Shown piece by piece: positions 7,413 to 15,547 of a stretch of 21,612 nt of DNA. The notes beneath the pieces were generated by a model. That model was not told the origin of the DNA. It did no database searches and saw only the letters and a list, made by a program, of their open reading frames with translations. The DNA comes from SIO4C1 sp039180385 (GTDB taxonomy: Bacteria > Cyanobacteriota > Cyanobacteriia > Phormidesmidales > Phormidesmidaceae). The position numbers were made by a program, and so were the translations under genes. How positions within the stretch are numbered: position 1 is the stretch's first letter; each line of letters begins with the position of its first letter. The stretch lies in assembly GCA_039180385.1 (NCBI GenBank), contig JBCDDJ010000052.1:1-21612 (forward strand), in the 5' to 3' direction.

Positions 7413-7484
7413 GTGATTCTGGCAGATTCCGAAGGTGATTCTAAACAGCTATTTTTGTGACCTAAGCTACTCGTAAAAGTGATT
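7413..7484 (+). promoter_or_regulatory. Four GTGA boxes at exact 22-bp spacing upstream of the STAND operon
   Basis: GTGATTCT at 7413 and again at 7435, GTGACC at 7457 and GTGATT at 7479 begin exactly 22 bp apart, so all four lie on nearly the same face of the helix. The sequence between them is not conserved. Tandem phased half-sites like this are typical of cooperative binding by a response regulator or other activator. The array ends about 230 bp before the first STAND-operon gene. Regulation of that operon is inference from position. Confidence 0.35.
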
Positions 7485-7608
7485 TAAATCCTTAAGAACA
7501 AAATGTTTATTCATAGCTTACTAAACTTTACAAAAATCCATTCAAAATAGAGTGTAAGTGTCTTCATTAAGAAGAAATACTGCGGATGGGGTCCTATATC
7601 GTTTGACT

Positions 7609-7668
7609 ATGGAAAGTAAGCTTATTGTCCTTGCTTTGGGCTTAATTCTGGTAAGCAGTCTATTTTAG
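7609..7668 (+). CDS. Possible 19-residue hydrophobic small peptide
   Basis: An ATG-started frame encodes MESKLIVLALGLILVSSLF: a short charged head with one lysine, then 15 mostly aliphatic residues, long enough for a single membrane segment or signal-peptide core. It ends 43 bp before the STAND-operon ATG. There is no clear Shine-Dalgarno, although a purine stretch GGATGGGG lies about 20 nt upstream. A chance ORF is quite possible, and only its composition and position argue for it. Confidence 0.2.
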   Translation: MESKLIVLALGLILVSSLF

Positions 7669-7711
7669 AGATGAACTAAGCTAGGATTCGACAGTAACTG
7701 TAGGGTGAACC

Positions 7712-9037
7712 ATGCCCCTAGACCTGAATCGCTTTTATAAAGCCGCGAATCCGAGCCGTCCGCTGAGAATTATGCGGGCGGACGATCGGCAGTATTACAT
7801 TGACTTTTCGTCGGTGCGGGGAGGCGATATCGTTCAGGAGCTGGAGCGGACGATTGCGCGTTTGTCACCGGATGAGCCGACGTCTCAGTTGTTTACCGGG
7901 CACATTGGCTGTGGCAAATCGACGGAGCTGTTTCGGCTAAAGGCGGGGTTAGAAAGTCAGGGCTTCCATGTGGTGTATTTTGAGTCGGACCGCGATTTAG
8001 AGATGGCCGATGTGGATATCAGCGATATTTTGCTGATGATTGCCCATCAGATTACTGAGAGCCTTGAGAAAACGGGCATCCAGCTGAAGCCATCTTCGTT
8101 GGAAAAGCTGTTTCGGAATCTGATGGAGACGTTGCAAACGCCGATGGAGGTGTCGGACGTCAGTTTCTCGGTGGGGATTGCGGCGATTACGGCGCGGGCG
8201 AAGGAGAGCCCCGAACTCAGAAGCCAGCTGCGTCAATATTTAGAGCCACGCACGAAGACGATTACCGATGCGATTAACGCTGAGCTGTTGGAGCCTGCGA
8301 TCGCAACCCTCAAAACCCAGGGTAAAAAAGGACTGGTGGTGGTGGTCGATAACCTGGATCGCATTGACCCAGTGACCCGAGCCAACGGTCGCACCCAGTC
8401 AGAATACCTATTTGTCGATCGCGGTGAACAACTCAAGCGGCTGAGCTGCCATCTGGTTTACACGATTCCCCTGGCGCTGATTTTCTCTAATGACCTGCCC
8501 CGGCTGGCAAACCGCTTTGGGGTGGCCCCCAAACTCTTGCCCATGGTGCCCGCCATGACCCGCAGCCACGGGGTAGCTGAGCAAGGTTTGGCCCTATTAC
8601 AGCAGATGGTGCTGGCCCGCGCTTTCCCAGGGTTGAACTACAATGAGCGCATTGATCGTATCCCTGAAATCTTTGACACGCCAGAGACGCTGATTCGGCT
8701 GTGTAATATCAGTGGAGGGCACATGCGCAACCTGATGCGGTTGCTCTACGGCTGTCTACAAAAACAAGACCCGCCGATCCACCGCACTACCCTGGAGGCC
8801 GTGATTCGCGACGAGCGCGATGCCCTGATGGCGCTGATCGACGAACAAGAATGGCAGCTTTTATTCCAGGCGATTCGAGAGCCCGACATTCAGGGGAATG
8901 AGGCTTACAATCAGCTATTGCGGAGTTTATTTTTGTACGAATACCGCGATCAAGATGGCCGCTGGTTTGCTCTTAATCCTGTACTAGCCGAAACCCGCCG
9001 CTTTGCGGCCTGGAAAACCGCCCATGCTCAAGCCTGA
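7712..9037 (+). CDS. P-loop ATPase, first gene of a two-gene STAND system
   Basis: A 441-residue soluble AAA-like/STAND-related ATPase. Walker A GHIGCGKST is at 63-71. Walker B VVVVDNLDRID is at 209-219 with D213 as the metal-binding Asp. The region after about 250 (LVYTIPLALIFS, then LCNISGGHMRNLMRLL near 330-347) looks like a sensor/lid, and the C-terminal 80 residues look like a small winged-helix (EWQLLFQAI to WFALNPVLAE). No membrane segment, nuclease, protease or TIR domain is visible. I chose ATG 7712, with AGGGTG 4 nt upstream. The next gene starts inside its last codons (overlap 9024-9037), implying translational coupling and a joint function, probably as ATP-driven partner of the STAND/WD40 giant. 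I recognise it as a common cyanobacterial type but know no experimental function. Confidence 0.83.
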   Translation: MPLDLNRFYKAANPSRPLRIMRADDRQYYIDFSSVRGGDIVQELERTIARLSPDEPTSQLFTGHIGCGKSTELFRLKAGLESQGFHVVYFESDRDLEMADVDISDILLMIAHQITESLEKTGIQLKPSSLEKLFRNLMETLQTPMEVSDVSFSVGIAAITARAKESPELRSQLRQYLEPRTKTITDAINAELLEPAIATLKTQGKKGLVVVVDNLDRIDPVTRANGRTQSEYLFVDRGEQLKRLSCHLVYTIPLALIFSNDLPRLANRFGVAPKLLPMVPAMTRSHGVAEQGLALLQQMVLARAFPGLNYNERIDRIPEIFDTPETLIRLCNISGGHMRNLMRLLYGCLQKQDPPIHRTTLEAVIRDERDALMALIDEQEWQLLFQAIREPDIQGNEAYNQLLRSLFLYEYRDQDGRWFALNPVLAETRRFAAWKTAHAQA

Positions 9038-12000
9038 CCCTGGCAAAGTCATCGTCCATAATCGAGCCGCCTTAGTCAATCTGCAGCGAGCGCTGAAGCT
9101 GGGGGCGGGGCAGTTTTCGCTAATCTTGGTGCGGGTCAACTACCGACGGCTGCGGCGGATTTTGCTGGACTGGCTGGGGTTGGTGCAGCCGTTCCAAACA
9201 GTGGAGCTAGCTCCCGATACCCCCTCCCTGCGGGAAGTCCTCAAGCGGGCCGCTCGAAAACGACCTCGGGCGCTGGTGGTGCATGGATTTGAAGCGGTCC
9301 AAGACTTAGAAGTCCTATTCAAATCAGCTAACCTGGGCCGAGATGCCTACTTTAAGACCTTTCGCTGTCCAGTGGTGCTCTGCATTAGCGATACGATCTT
9401 GCAGGCTCTGAATACCCACGCCCCTGATTTCAAGAGCTTTGCCGCCGCGCCCATCCGGTTTGAGTATCCGGTGGATGAGCTGACTGCGCTGCTGCATCGC
9501 GGGGCTGATGAGCTGTTTGAGCACATTCTCGATGTCAGCGATGAGCAGCGTCTGGGCAGTACCCAGCTCCATCTGCCTGAGTTGGGGGAAGAGTTGCGAT
9601 CGCTCATTCAACAAGAGCTGCCCTTTGCCCTGGCCGACTTAGATCGACAGCGGGCTAACATTGATGCTGACCTACAGGCCGGGCTACAGTTTTTACAAGG
9701 GCGCGAGACCCATCAGTCCGAAACGATCCAGACCGCCCGTGAATGCTACGAAGCCAGCCTCACCCACTGGGTCCAATCAGAGGCTAATCTGGACAAGCAG
9801 GCAGTGCTGTTATTTCACCTGGGGCTGTGGTGGCGCAGCTACGCTGTGTTGCAGCGGGCCACCTACATTCCCTCCTGCGAACAAGCCCGGCGTTACTTTG
9901 AAGAATGCCTGAGTATTTTTCGTCACCAGCAGCGCCCCGATCGCACCGGGCGATTTATCCATGCCCTGGCAGAAGTCTTGCAAAAGCTAGGTGATTGGGA
10001 CGCCCTCACCCGGGTTGCCCAGGAGGGCACCGTCCTCCATGAAGGCGATATGGTGCGACTGGCTCGAGACTATGGTTATCTGGCGGAAGTGGCCCTCGCC
10101 CAACAATATTGGGAGCGGGCACAACAGTATGCTGAGACCGCCCTCGCCCAGTCGCAGCGAACTGCCCAGTTACTCTCCCAGGCTGAAAGCCCCGAGCAGC
10201 CCTCGAGCAAACGCTCATCGACCGAACACTCGCCAGACGAACACGCATCTAGCGAAAGACCCTCAGGCGAACGGGACTCTGCCGAGACCTCTGCCAAAGC
10301 AGTCATGCTGTCGCTGCAGTTTCATCAGGGCTGGTATCTCTATTTGCTAGGGCAGGCCAATCTCAACCAGGGCAAGGCTCGAGAGGCCCTCAAAGACTTA
10401 GAACGAGCCCGTCAGCAAACTGAGCCCCGCTACGATCTCACCCTCTATCGCAAAATTTTAGAGGCCCTGAGAGATCTTCATTTTCAGCGCAAAGACTATC
10501 TTCAAGCCTTTCACCTCAAGCTAGAGCAGCGCCGCATTGAGAATCAATTTGGGCTACGAGCCTTTATCGGTGCAGGACAGATTCAGCCCTATCACCATAC
10601 GCCCTATCTAGAGGGCACCAACGGGGGTGCAATCGCCCCCGAAATCCGTGCTTCGGGACGCCAGAAAGACATTTTAGCCCTGGTTGCCCGGCTGGTACAG
10701 CCCCAATACCCGATTGTGATTATTCACGGCCAGTCTGGGGTGGGCAAAAGCTCGATCGTCAGTGCGGGTCTGGTGCCCACCCTGCGCCAGGTGACTTCCG
10801 AAGGTCGCACCACGATGCCGGTGCTGATCAAAAGCTATCACCTGTGGCAGGCCGAGATTTTGCAAGCCCTCTCGGCCTCAGTGGCGTTCAGTCAGCGGCG
10901 ACTCTCGGCGTCTTTAAGCCCCCTGGGCAGTGATTTTGACGACGACCTGTCCCTTAATACCAACTGGGATTATCCCCAAAATGCTCTCACAAATGCTCCA
11001 ACAGACGAAGTGCTGAGCGCCCTAGATCGACTCCGTCAACGGACCCGCGATCGCTACGAGCAAGTTATTTTAATCTTTGACCAGTTCGAAGAATTCTTTT
11101 TTGAACGCCCTCAACTGGAGCAGCGCCTGGCTTTTTACCAGTTTTTACGAGACTGTATCAATGAGCCCTATATCAAAGTGGTGCTGGCCATTCGAGAAGA
11201 CTACCTCCACTACCTCTTAGAGTGGGATCGGCTGGCGAATTTAGACATTATCAACAACGATATCCTCAGCAAAGAGGTGCGTTACTACCTGGGAAATTTC
11301 TCCCCCGAAGATGCCAACATGGTGATTCGGCAGCTGGCCGAAACCGCTCAACTGCCCCTCGAAGACCCGCTGATCGAAGTTCTGGTTCAAGATTTAGCCG
11401 AGCCAGTGCAGGAAGTCCGCCCCATTGAGCTGCAAATTGTCGGGGCAGAGCTGCAAAGAGAGAATATCACCACGCTGCAAGCCTATCGCCAACTGGGGCC
11501 TGAGCCTAAAGAAAAGCTGGTCCGAAATTTTCTCAATCACGTGATTCACGACTGTGGCCCCGAAAACACAGACCTGGCCCAGGCAGTGCTCTACCTGCTC
11601 AGCAGCGACGGGGGCACCCGCCCCCTCAAAACTCGCTTAGAGATTGATGAATCTTTAGAACTGGCGGGTATCTTATCCAGCTCAGAACGGCTCGATATAG
11701 TATTAGAAATACTCTCGGGGTCGGGGGTAATTTTTGAAATGCCGGATGTGTCTGGGGTCCGCTACCAGCTGGTGCATGACTATCTCAGTGAGCTGATCCA
11801 AGAACAAGATCGGCCTGGCCTGATCGCCGCCCTCAAAAATGAACGTCGTCGTCGCAAACTGACGGAAGATCAGCTGCGCAAAGCCCTCAAAGAACAAGGT
11901 AAAGTGCTTAACCGGGCTCGTCGTGAACGGCACCGCGCTGAGAAAGCTGAGATTCGGGCGCTGATGTCGGTTTCTCAAGCTCGACTGCTCTCCCACGATC

Positions 12001-13967
12001 ACCTGGGGGCGCTGCTGTCAGCGGTCAAGGGCACCCAGCGGCTGATGCAAACCTCCGTCAGCTATGACCTCCGCATTCAAACCATCCTGGGGCTGTGGCA
12101 GGCGCTACACACCATTCGCGAGAAAAACCAGCTAGTGGGGCATCGGGACTGGGTGTTGACGGCGTGCTTTAGCCCGGATGGTGAGCAGATTGCCTCGGCC
12201 AGTGACGACAGCACGGCGATTGTGTGGTCGCTCCAGGGCAAACAGCTCCAGGTATTAGAAGGGCATCGGGGCAGTGTGCTAGACGTGGCTTTTAGCGCCG
12301 ACGGTGAGCTGATTGCCACCGGCAGTGATGACCGCACCATCCGGCTATGGCGCGCTGACGGAGAGCTACTGCAAACTCTGGTTGGCCCCAGCGGGGCGAT
12401 TAACAGTCTGGCCTTTAGCCCGGTTGAGCCTTATCTGGCCTCCGCCAGCAATGATCACACCCTACAGCTCTGGAGTTTGGACGGTGAGCTGATCAAAACC
12501 TTTGAGGGCCACCAAGACTGGGTACGCAGTGTTAACTTTAGCCCCGATGGCCAGTGGCTGGTCTCCGCCTCAGAGGACACCACCGTCAAACTGTGGCCGC
12601 TCAAGGAGGGTATACCTAAAACGCTGCAAGGCCATGCGGGCTGGGTTTTGACGGCGGTGTTTGCCCCCGACGGCCAACACATCGTCTCGGGTGGAGACGA
12701 TCATACGCTGCGGCTGTGGAGCTTGGCGGGCCAGCTACTTAAAACCTTTGAGGGGCACCAAGATTGGGTAAGGAGCGTGTGTTTTAGCCCTAAGGGCGAC
12801 CGGATGATCTCGGGCAGTGACGATAAAACGATTAAAATCTGGGATACCAGGGGGATGATCTTGCAAACCTTGCGGGGCCATCGCAGCAGCGTTTTGAGCG
12901 TAGATATCGGTCCTGATGGCGAGACAGTGGTATCTGCCAGCGACGATGATACGGTGAGACTTTGGCAGCTGAGCGGGCATCAGCCGATGATTTGCCAGGG
13001 CCACCAGGGGATCGTGTGGGATGTACGCTGGCAACCCCAGGGGGACTGGCTGGTCTCGACGGGGGCCGATGGCCAACTCAAGCTGTGGCACGCCAGCGGC
13101 GAGTTGTTGCAAACCCTTGAGGGGCATCAGGGCAGCATCTATGGGGTGGCCTGGAGCCCAGACGGGCAGAGAATCGCATCTGCCAGCGCCGATGGCACGG
13201 TAAAGCTTTGGAGGATGACGGGCTCCGACGCCGATGCCCCCCCGGATGCGCCTTTGCTGAACCTATACAAAACTCTGGAGGGTCACCAAGATGCGGTTTG
13301 GACAGTTGCCTTTAGCCCCGATGGAGAGACTCTAGCGACGGCGGGTCGCGATCGCATCCTCCACCTGTGGCAGCGAGACGGCACCCCCATCCGCCAGATC
13401 GAAGGCCACCAGGCCACTGTCTGGAGTCTGAACTTTAGCCCCGACGGTCGATTTTTAGTCTCTGCCAGCGAAGATTGCAGCGTGCGGGTGTGGGATTGGC
13501 AAAAGGGCACCGGCAGGCTATTGGCCGAGCACGGCGGCGGGGCCTGGGATGCGGTCTTTAGTCCCAGCGGGCAGCTGATTGGCTCCGGTGGCAGCGATAG
13601 CACCCTGCGGCTGTGGACACCCTCCGGCAAAGAACAACTGGCCCTGCGCGGCCATCGCGACTGGGTGCGCAGTTTATGCTTTAGCCCTGACCGGCAGATG
13701 ATTGCCTCCGCCAGCGACGACACGACAATTCGACTATGGAGCCGAGCCGGGCGACTGTTGCAAACCTTAGACGGCCATCGGGGGATTGTCTGGCGAGTCA
13801 CTTTTGACAGTGTGGGAGAGCGACTGGCCTCCGCCAGCGCCGACGGCACCGTGAGAATTTGGAACCTGAGAGCCACCGACCTGCTTAAGCAGAGCTGTCG
13901 GTGGCTGCAAGACTATCTTCAGTACAACTCAGCGCTGGATGACGACGATCGCGATATATGTGGCTAA
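9024..13967 (+). CDS. NLR-like giant: degenerate NTPase domain, TPRs, nSTAND1 ATPase, coiled coil and 14 WD40 repeats
   Basis: A 1647-residue predicted STAND sensor/switch. Residues 1-160 look like an NTPase core without a Walker A (Walker-B-like ALVVHGFEAV near 85, sensor-like PVVLCISDTIL near 115-125), a type seen in other cyanobacterial TPR proteins. Residues about 210-510 are TPR-like helices, interrupted near 391-425 by a Ser/Glu-rich pentapeptide insert. An nSTAND1-type ATPase follows: Walker A GQSGVGKSS at 569-577 and Walker B VILIFDQFEEFF near 681-692. A basic coiled coil (about 950-1010) leads to 14 WD40 blades (about 1037-1615, two seven-bladed propellers) and a short helical tail. 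In STAND proteins ligand binding to the repeats triggers ATP-dependent oligomerisation; that role here is inferred. I chose ATG 9024 over TTG 9003: it overlaps the preceding stop by 14 bp. No known effector domain is seen. Confidence 0.88.
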   Translation: MLKPDPGKVIVHNRAALVNLQRALKLGAGQFSLILVRVNYRRLRRILLDWLGLVQPFQTVELAPDTPSLREVLKRAARKRPRALVVHGFEAVQDLEVLFKSANLGRDAYFKTFRCPVVLCISDTILQALNTHAPDFKSFAAAPIRFEYPVDELTALLHRGADELFEHILDVSDEQRLGSTQLHLPELGEELRSLIQQELPFALADLDRQRANIDADLQAGLQFLQGRETHQSETIQTARECYEASLTHWVQSEANLDKQAVLLFHLGLWWRSYAVLQRATYIPSCEQARRYFEECLSIFRHQQRPDRTGRFIHALAEVLQKLGDWDALTRVAQEGTVLHEGDMVRLARDYGYLAEVALAQQYWERAQQYAETALAQSQRTAQLLSQAESPEQPSSKRSSTEHSPDEHASSERPSGERDSAETSAKAVMLSLQFHQGWYLYLLGQANLNQGKAREALKDLERARQQTEPRYDLTLYRKILEALRDLHFQRKDYLQAFHLKLEQRRIENQFGLRAFIGAGQIQPYHHTPYLEGTNGGAIAPEIRASGRQKDILALVARLVQPQYPIVIIHGQSGVGKSSIVSAGLVPTLRQVTSEGRTTMPVLIKSYHLWQAEILQALSASVAFSQRRLSASLSPLGSDFDDDLSLNTNWDYPQNALTNAPTDEVLSALDRLRQRTRDRYEQVILIFDQFEEFFFERPQLEQRLAFYQFLRDCINEPYIKVVLAIREDYLHYLLEWDRLANLDIINNDILSKEVRYYLGNFSPEDANMVIRQLAETAQLPLEDPLIEVLVQDLAEPVQEVRPIELQIVGAELQRENITTLQAYRQLGPEPKEKLVRNFLNHVIHDCGPENTDLAQAVLYLLSSDGGTRPLKTRLEIDESLELAGILSSSERLDIVLEILSGSGVIFEMPDVSGVRYQLVHDYLSELIQEQDRPGLIAALKNERRRRKLTEDQLRKALKEQGKVLNRARRERHRAEKAEIRALMSVSQARLLSHDHLGALLSAVKGTQRLMQTSVSYDLRIQTILGLWQALHTIREKNQLVGHRDWVLTACFSPDGEQIASASDDSTAIVWSLQGKQLQVLEGHRGSVLDVAFSADGELIATGSDDRTIRLWRADGELLQTLVGPSGAINSLAFSPVEPYLASASNDHTLQLWSLDGELIKTFEGHQDWVRSVNFSPDGQWLVSASEDTTVKLWPLKEGIPKTLQGHAGWVLTAVFAPDGQHIVSGGDDHTLRLWSLAGQLLKTFEGHQDWVRSVCFSPKGDRMISGSDDKTIKIWDTRGMILQTLRGHRSSVLSVDIGPDGETVVSASDDDTVRLWQLSGHQPMICQGHQGIVWDVRWQPQGDWLVSTGADGQLKLWHASGELLQTLEGHQGSIYGVAWSPDGQRIASASADGTVKLWRMTGSDADAPPDAPLLNLYKTLEGHQDAVWTVAFSPDGETLATAGRDRILHLWQRDGTPIRQIEGHQATVWSLNFSPDGRFLVSASEDCSVRVWDWQKGTGRLLAEHGGGAWDAVFSPSGQLIGSGGSDSTLRLWTPSGKEQLALRGHRDWVRSLCFSPDRQMIASASDDTTIRLWSRAGRLLQTLDGHRGIVWRVTFDSVGERLASASADGTVRIWNLRATDLLKQSCRWLQDYLQYNSALDDDDRDICG
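10194..10298 (+). repeat. Pentapeptide minisatellite (seven 15-bp units) inside the TPR region
   Basis: Codons 391-425 fall into seven consecutive five-codon units, mostly of the form E-(R/H)-x-S-x, for example EHSPD, ERPSG and ERDSA. At DNA level most units begin GAA or GAG, which suggests slippage of a 15-bp unit. The insert is hydrophilic and sits between two TPR helices, so it is probably a disordered loop. No frame is broken. Confidence 0.75.
12132..13866 (+). repeat. Array of 14 WD40 repeats of about 123 bp each
   Basis: Fourteen units follow the pattern GH-x5-V-x3-FSPDG-x4-ASASDD-x-T-(I/V)-(K/R)-LW. Most are 41 codons long, and blade 9 carries a 12-codon proline/aspartate-rich insert near 13219-13260. 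The count fits two closed seven-bladed propellers. Blades 3/4 and 5/6 are especially alike: AAAACCTTTGAGGG occurs at 12495 and at 12741, exactly 246 bp (two blades) apart. Confidence 0.9.
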
Positions 13968-14120
13968 ATATACGTGGCTAAAGCATCATCTTGAGCCTTG
14001 GATCTGAGATGCATTCTGAACTCTCCCCTACCAGATCCCTTAAACCTGTATCTGCAATAACACCGTCGGTAGCGGGTACCACCGACCATAGGAGCTAGAT
14101 TCGGCAAATGTCACGACTGG

Positions 14121-14143
14121 GGGTCATAAACCCACTTGTGGGT
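14121..14143 (+). promoter_or_regulatory. Alternative hairpins just upstream of the nucleoside transporter gene
   Basis: ACCCA (14130-14134) pairs with TGGGT (14139-14143) around CTTG, but the same ACCC can instead pair with GGGT at 14121-14124. The two structures exclude each other and lie 26 nt before the ATG, next to the ribosome binding site. A small expression switch or attenuator is possible. A further 6-bp inverted repeat, GTCGGT/ACCGAC, lies at 14065-14070/14081-14086. The rest of the 201-bp gap shows nothing I recognise. Confidence 0.25.
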
Positions 14144-14168
14144 GCCATCTATTGTTATAGAGAGGACC

Positions 14169-15377
14169 ATGGAAAGACTGATCGCGCTTTTGGGTTTGGG
14201 TGTATTTGTGGGGTTTGCGTATCTGCTCTCGGTGGATCGACGAGCGGTGCGCTGGCAGACAATTCTCTGGGGGTTAGGGCTACAGCTGCTCTTTGCTCTG
14301 TTTATTTTGAGAACACCGATTGGTTTATCTATCTTTCAGAGCCTGGGCAGCGGGGTGAGTGCGTTTCTAGATTTCTCTGATGCTGGGGCTTCGTTCGTTT
14401 TTGGTGAAAACTTTCAAGATTTTTTCTTTGCCTTTAAAGTGTTGCCGACGATCATTTTCTTTTCGGCATTTATTAGCCTGCTGTACCACTACAACATTTT
14501 GCAGTGGGTGGTCAGCCTTGTAGCTCGGCTGATGGTCCGCACGATGAAAACATCGGGCTCAGAGACCCTGTCGGCGGCGGGCAACATTTTTGTGGGGCAG
14601 ACCGAAGCGCCCCTGCTGATTAAACCCTATGTTTCGACTATGACCATGTCTGAGCTGCACGCGGTGATGACCGGGGGGTTTGCAACCATTGCTGGGGGGG
14701 TGCTGGCCGCCTATGTGTCATTTGGGGTGCCTGCTGAGCATTTGATTGCTGCCTCGGTGATGTCAGCCCCGGCTGCGCTGGCCATTTCTAAGCTGATGTT
14801 TCCTGAAACTCAGGAGTCGCCCACTCGCGGAAAGGTGAGTCTGGAGGTCGAGAAAACCAGCGCCAACGCGATTGATGCGATCGCAAACGGCACCCTCGAC
14901 GGGTTGAAACTGGCGCTGAATATTGGTGCCATGTTCATCGCATTTCTAGGCATCCTGGCCGCTGTCAACGCCCTGTTTGGGACGGTGGGCGGGTGGTTTG
15001 GCTATCCTGAGCTGTCACTAGAGCTGATTTTGGCGACGCTGCTGGCCCCGATTGCCTGGCTGATGGGGGTCCCCTGGGCCGATTGCAGCGCGGTCGGTAT
15101 GCTTCTGGGCAAGAAGACTATCTTAAATGAGTTTATTGCCTACGTCGATTTGCAAGCCCTGATTGAAGATGAGACCATCTCAGAACGGGCGATCGTGATC
15201 GCCACCTATGCCCTCTGCGGCTTTGCCAACCTCGGCTCGATCGGTGTCCAGATCGGCGGCATCGGCGGCATTGCCCCCAGTCGTCAGGCCGACCTCGCTA
15301 AGATTGGCGTTCGGGCGATGGTGGCAGGCACCCTGGCCTGCTTTATGACCGCCTGTATTGCCGGCATTCTTCTGTAG
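14169..15377 (+). CDS. Concentrative nucleoside transporter (NupC/CNT family)
   Basis: A 402-residue inner-membrane protein predicted to take up nucleosides with a cation (H+ or Na+). The family motifs are clear: GQTEAPLLIKPY at 143-154, MTGGFATIAGGV at 167-178, and SVMSAPAALAISKLMFPE from 196. The order is an N-terminal helical domain (to about 85), the central gate domain (92-190), and the C-terminal transport domain (240-402). About 8-10 hydrophobic segments are visible, and the length matches bacterial NupC (about 400). I chose ATG 14169: AGAGGA lies just upstream and the protein then starts with the usual hydrophobic helix. A start 33 bp upstream would add a poor N-terminus. No nucleoside kinase or phosphorylase gene is adjacent in the window, so the preferred substrate cannot be inferred. 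Confidence 0.92.
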   Translation: MERLIALLGLGVFVGFAYLLSVDRRAVRWQTILWGLGLQLLFALFILRTPIGLSIFQSLGSGVSAFLDFSDAGASFVFGENFQDFFFAFKVLPTIIFFSAFISLLYHYNILQWVVSLVARLMVRTMKTSGSETLSAAGNIFVGQTEAPLLIKPYVSTMTMSELHAVMTGGFATIAGGVLAAYVSFGVPAEHLIAASVMSAPAALAISKLMFPETQESPTRGKVSLEVEKTSANAIDAIANGTLDGLKLALNIGAMFIAFLGILAAVNALFGTVGGWFGYPELSLELILATLLAPIAWLMGVPWADCSAVGMLLGKKTILNEFIAYVDLQALIEDETISERAIVIATYALCGFANLGSIGVQIGGIGGIAPSRQADLAKIGVRAMVAGTLACFMTACIAGILL

Positions 15378-15547
15378 GATGTGAAAGTAACGTCGACCGT
15401 CGACCATCGCCCAGTATCATCTATCCTTGGCCACATCTGGATTGCCCGATTGGAAGAAAAGCTTCCCATCAAACATCGTTAGCCACCGATGGCTCGGAAA
15501 TAATCTCAGAAAACTCCCTCACCCACCCACCCCGATTCAAGGTAGCC

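Larger units (their letters stand above)
6897..7711. other. 815-bp divergent intergenic region, AT-rich and rich in inverted repeats
   Basis: This separates the minus-strand halogenase-like gene from the plus-strand STAND operon and is much more AT-rich than the flanking genes. It holds several perfect inverted repeats: TTCAGGCT/AGCCTGAA (7111-7118/7129-7136, with TATAAT in the loop at 7120-7125), TATTTAAATA (7146-7155), AAACTG/CAGTTT (7210-7215/7220-7225), GTCTAG/CTAGAC (7258-7263/7271-7276), TTCGAAT/ATTCGAA (7284-7290/7300-7306) and CAGTAA/TTACTG (7401-7413). A phased GTGA array follows at 7413-7482 and a 19-codon hydrophobic reading frame at 7609-7668. No sigma-70 promoter with both good boxes was found in either direction, and no tRNA or known riboswitch was seen. 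Confidence 0.7.

Noticed and set aside
13283..13876. A 197-codon open frame on the minus strand across the WD40 region
   Set aside because: It is the antisense shadow of the repeated WD40 codons; composition is biased, it has no recognisable domain, and the plus-strand gene is certain.
15392..15404. Two adjacent GTCGAC palindromes after the nucleoside transporter gene
   Set aside because: Too short to form a stable terminator hairpin with no T-tract; probably chance in GC-rich sequence.
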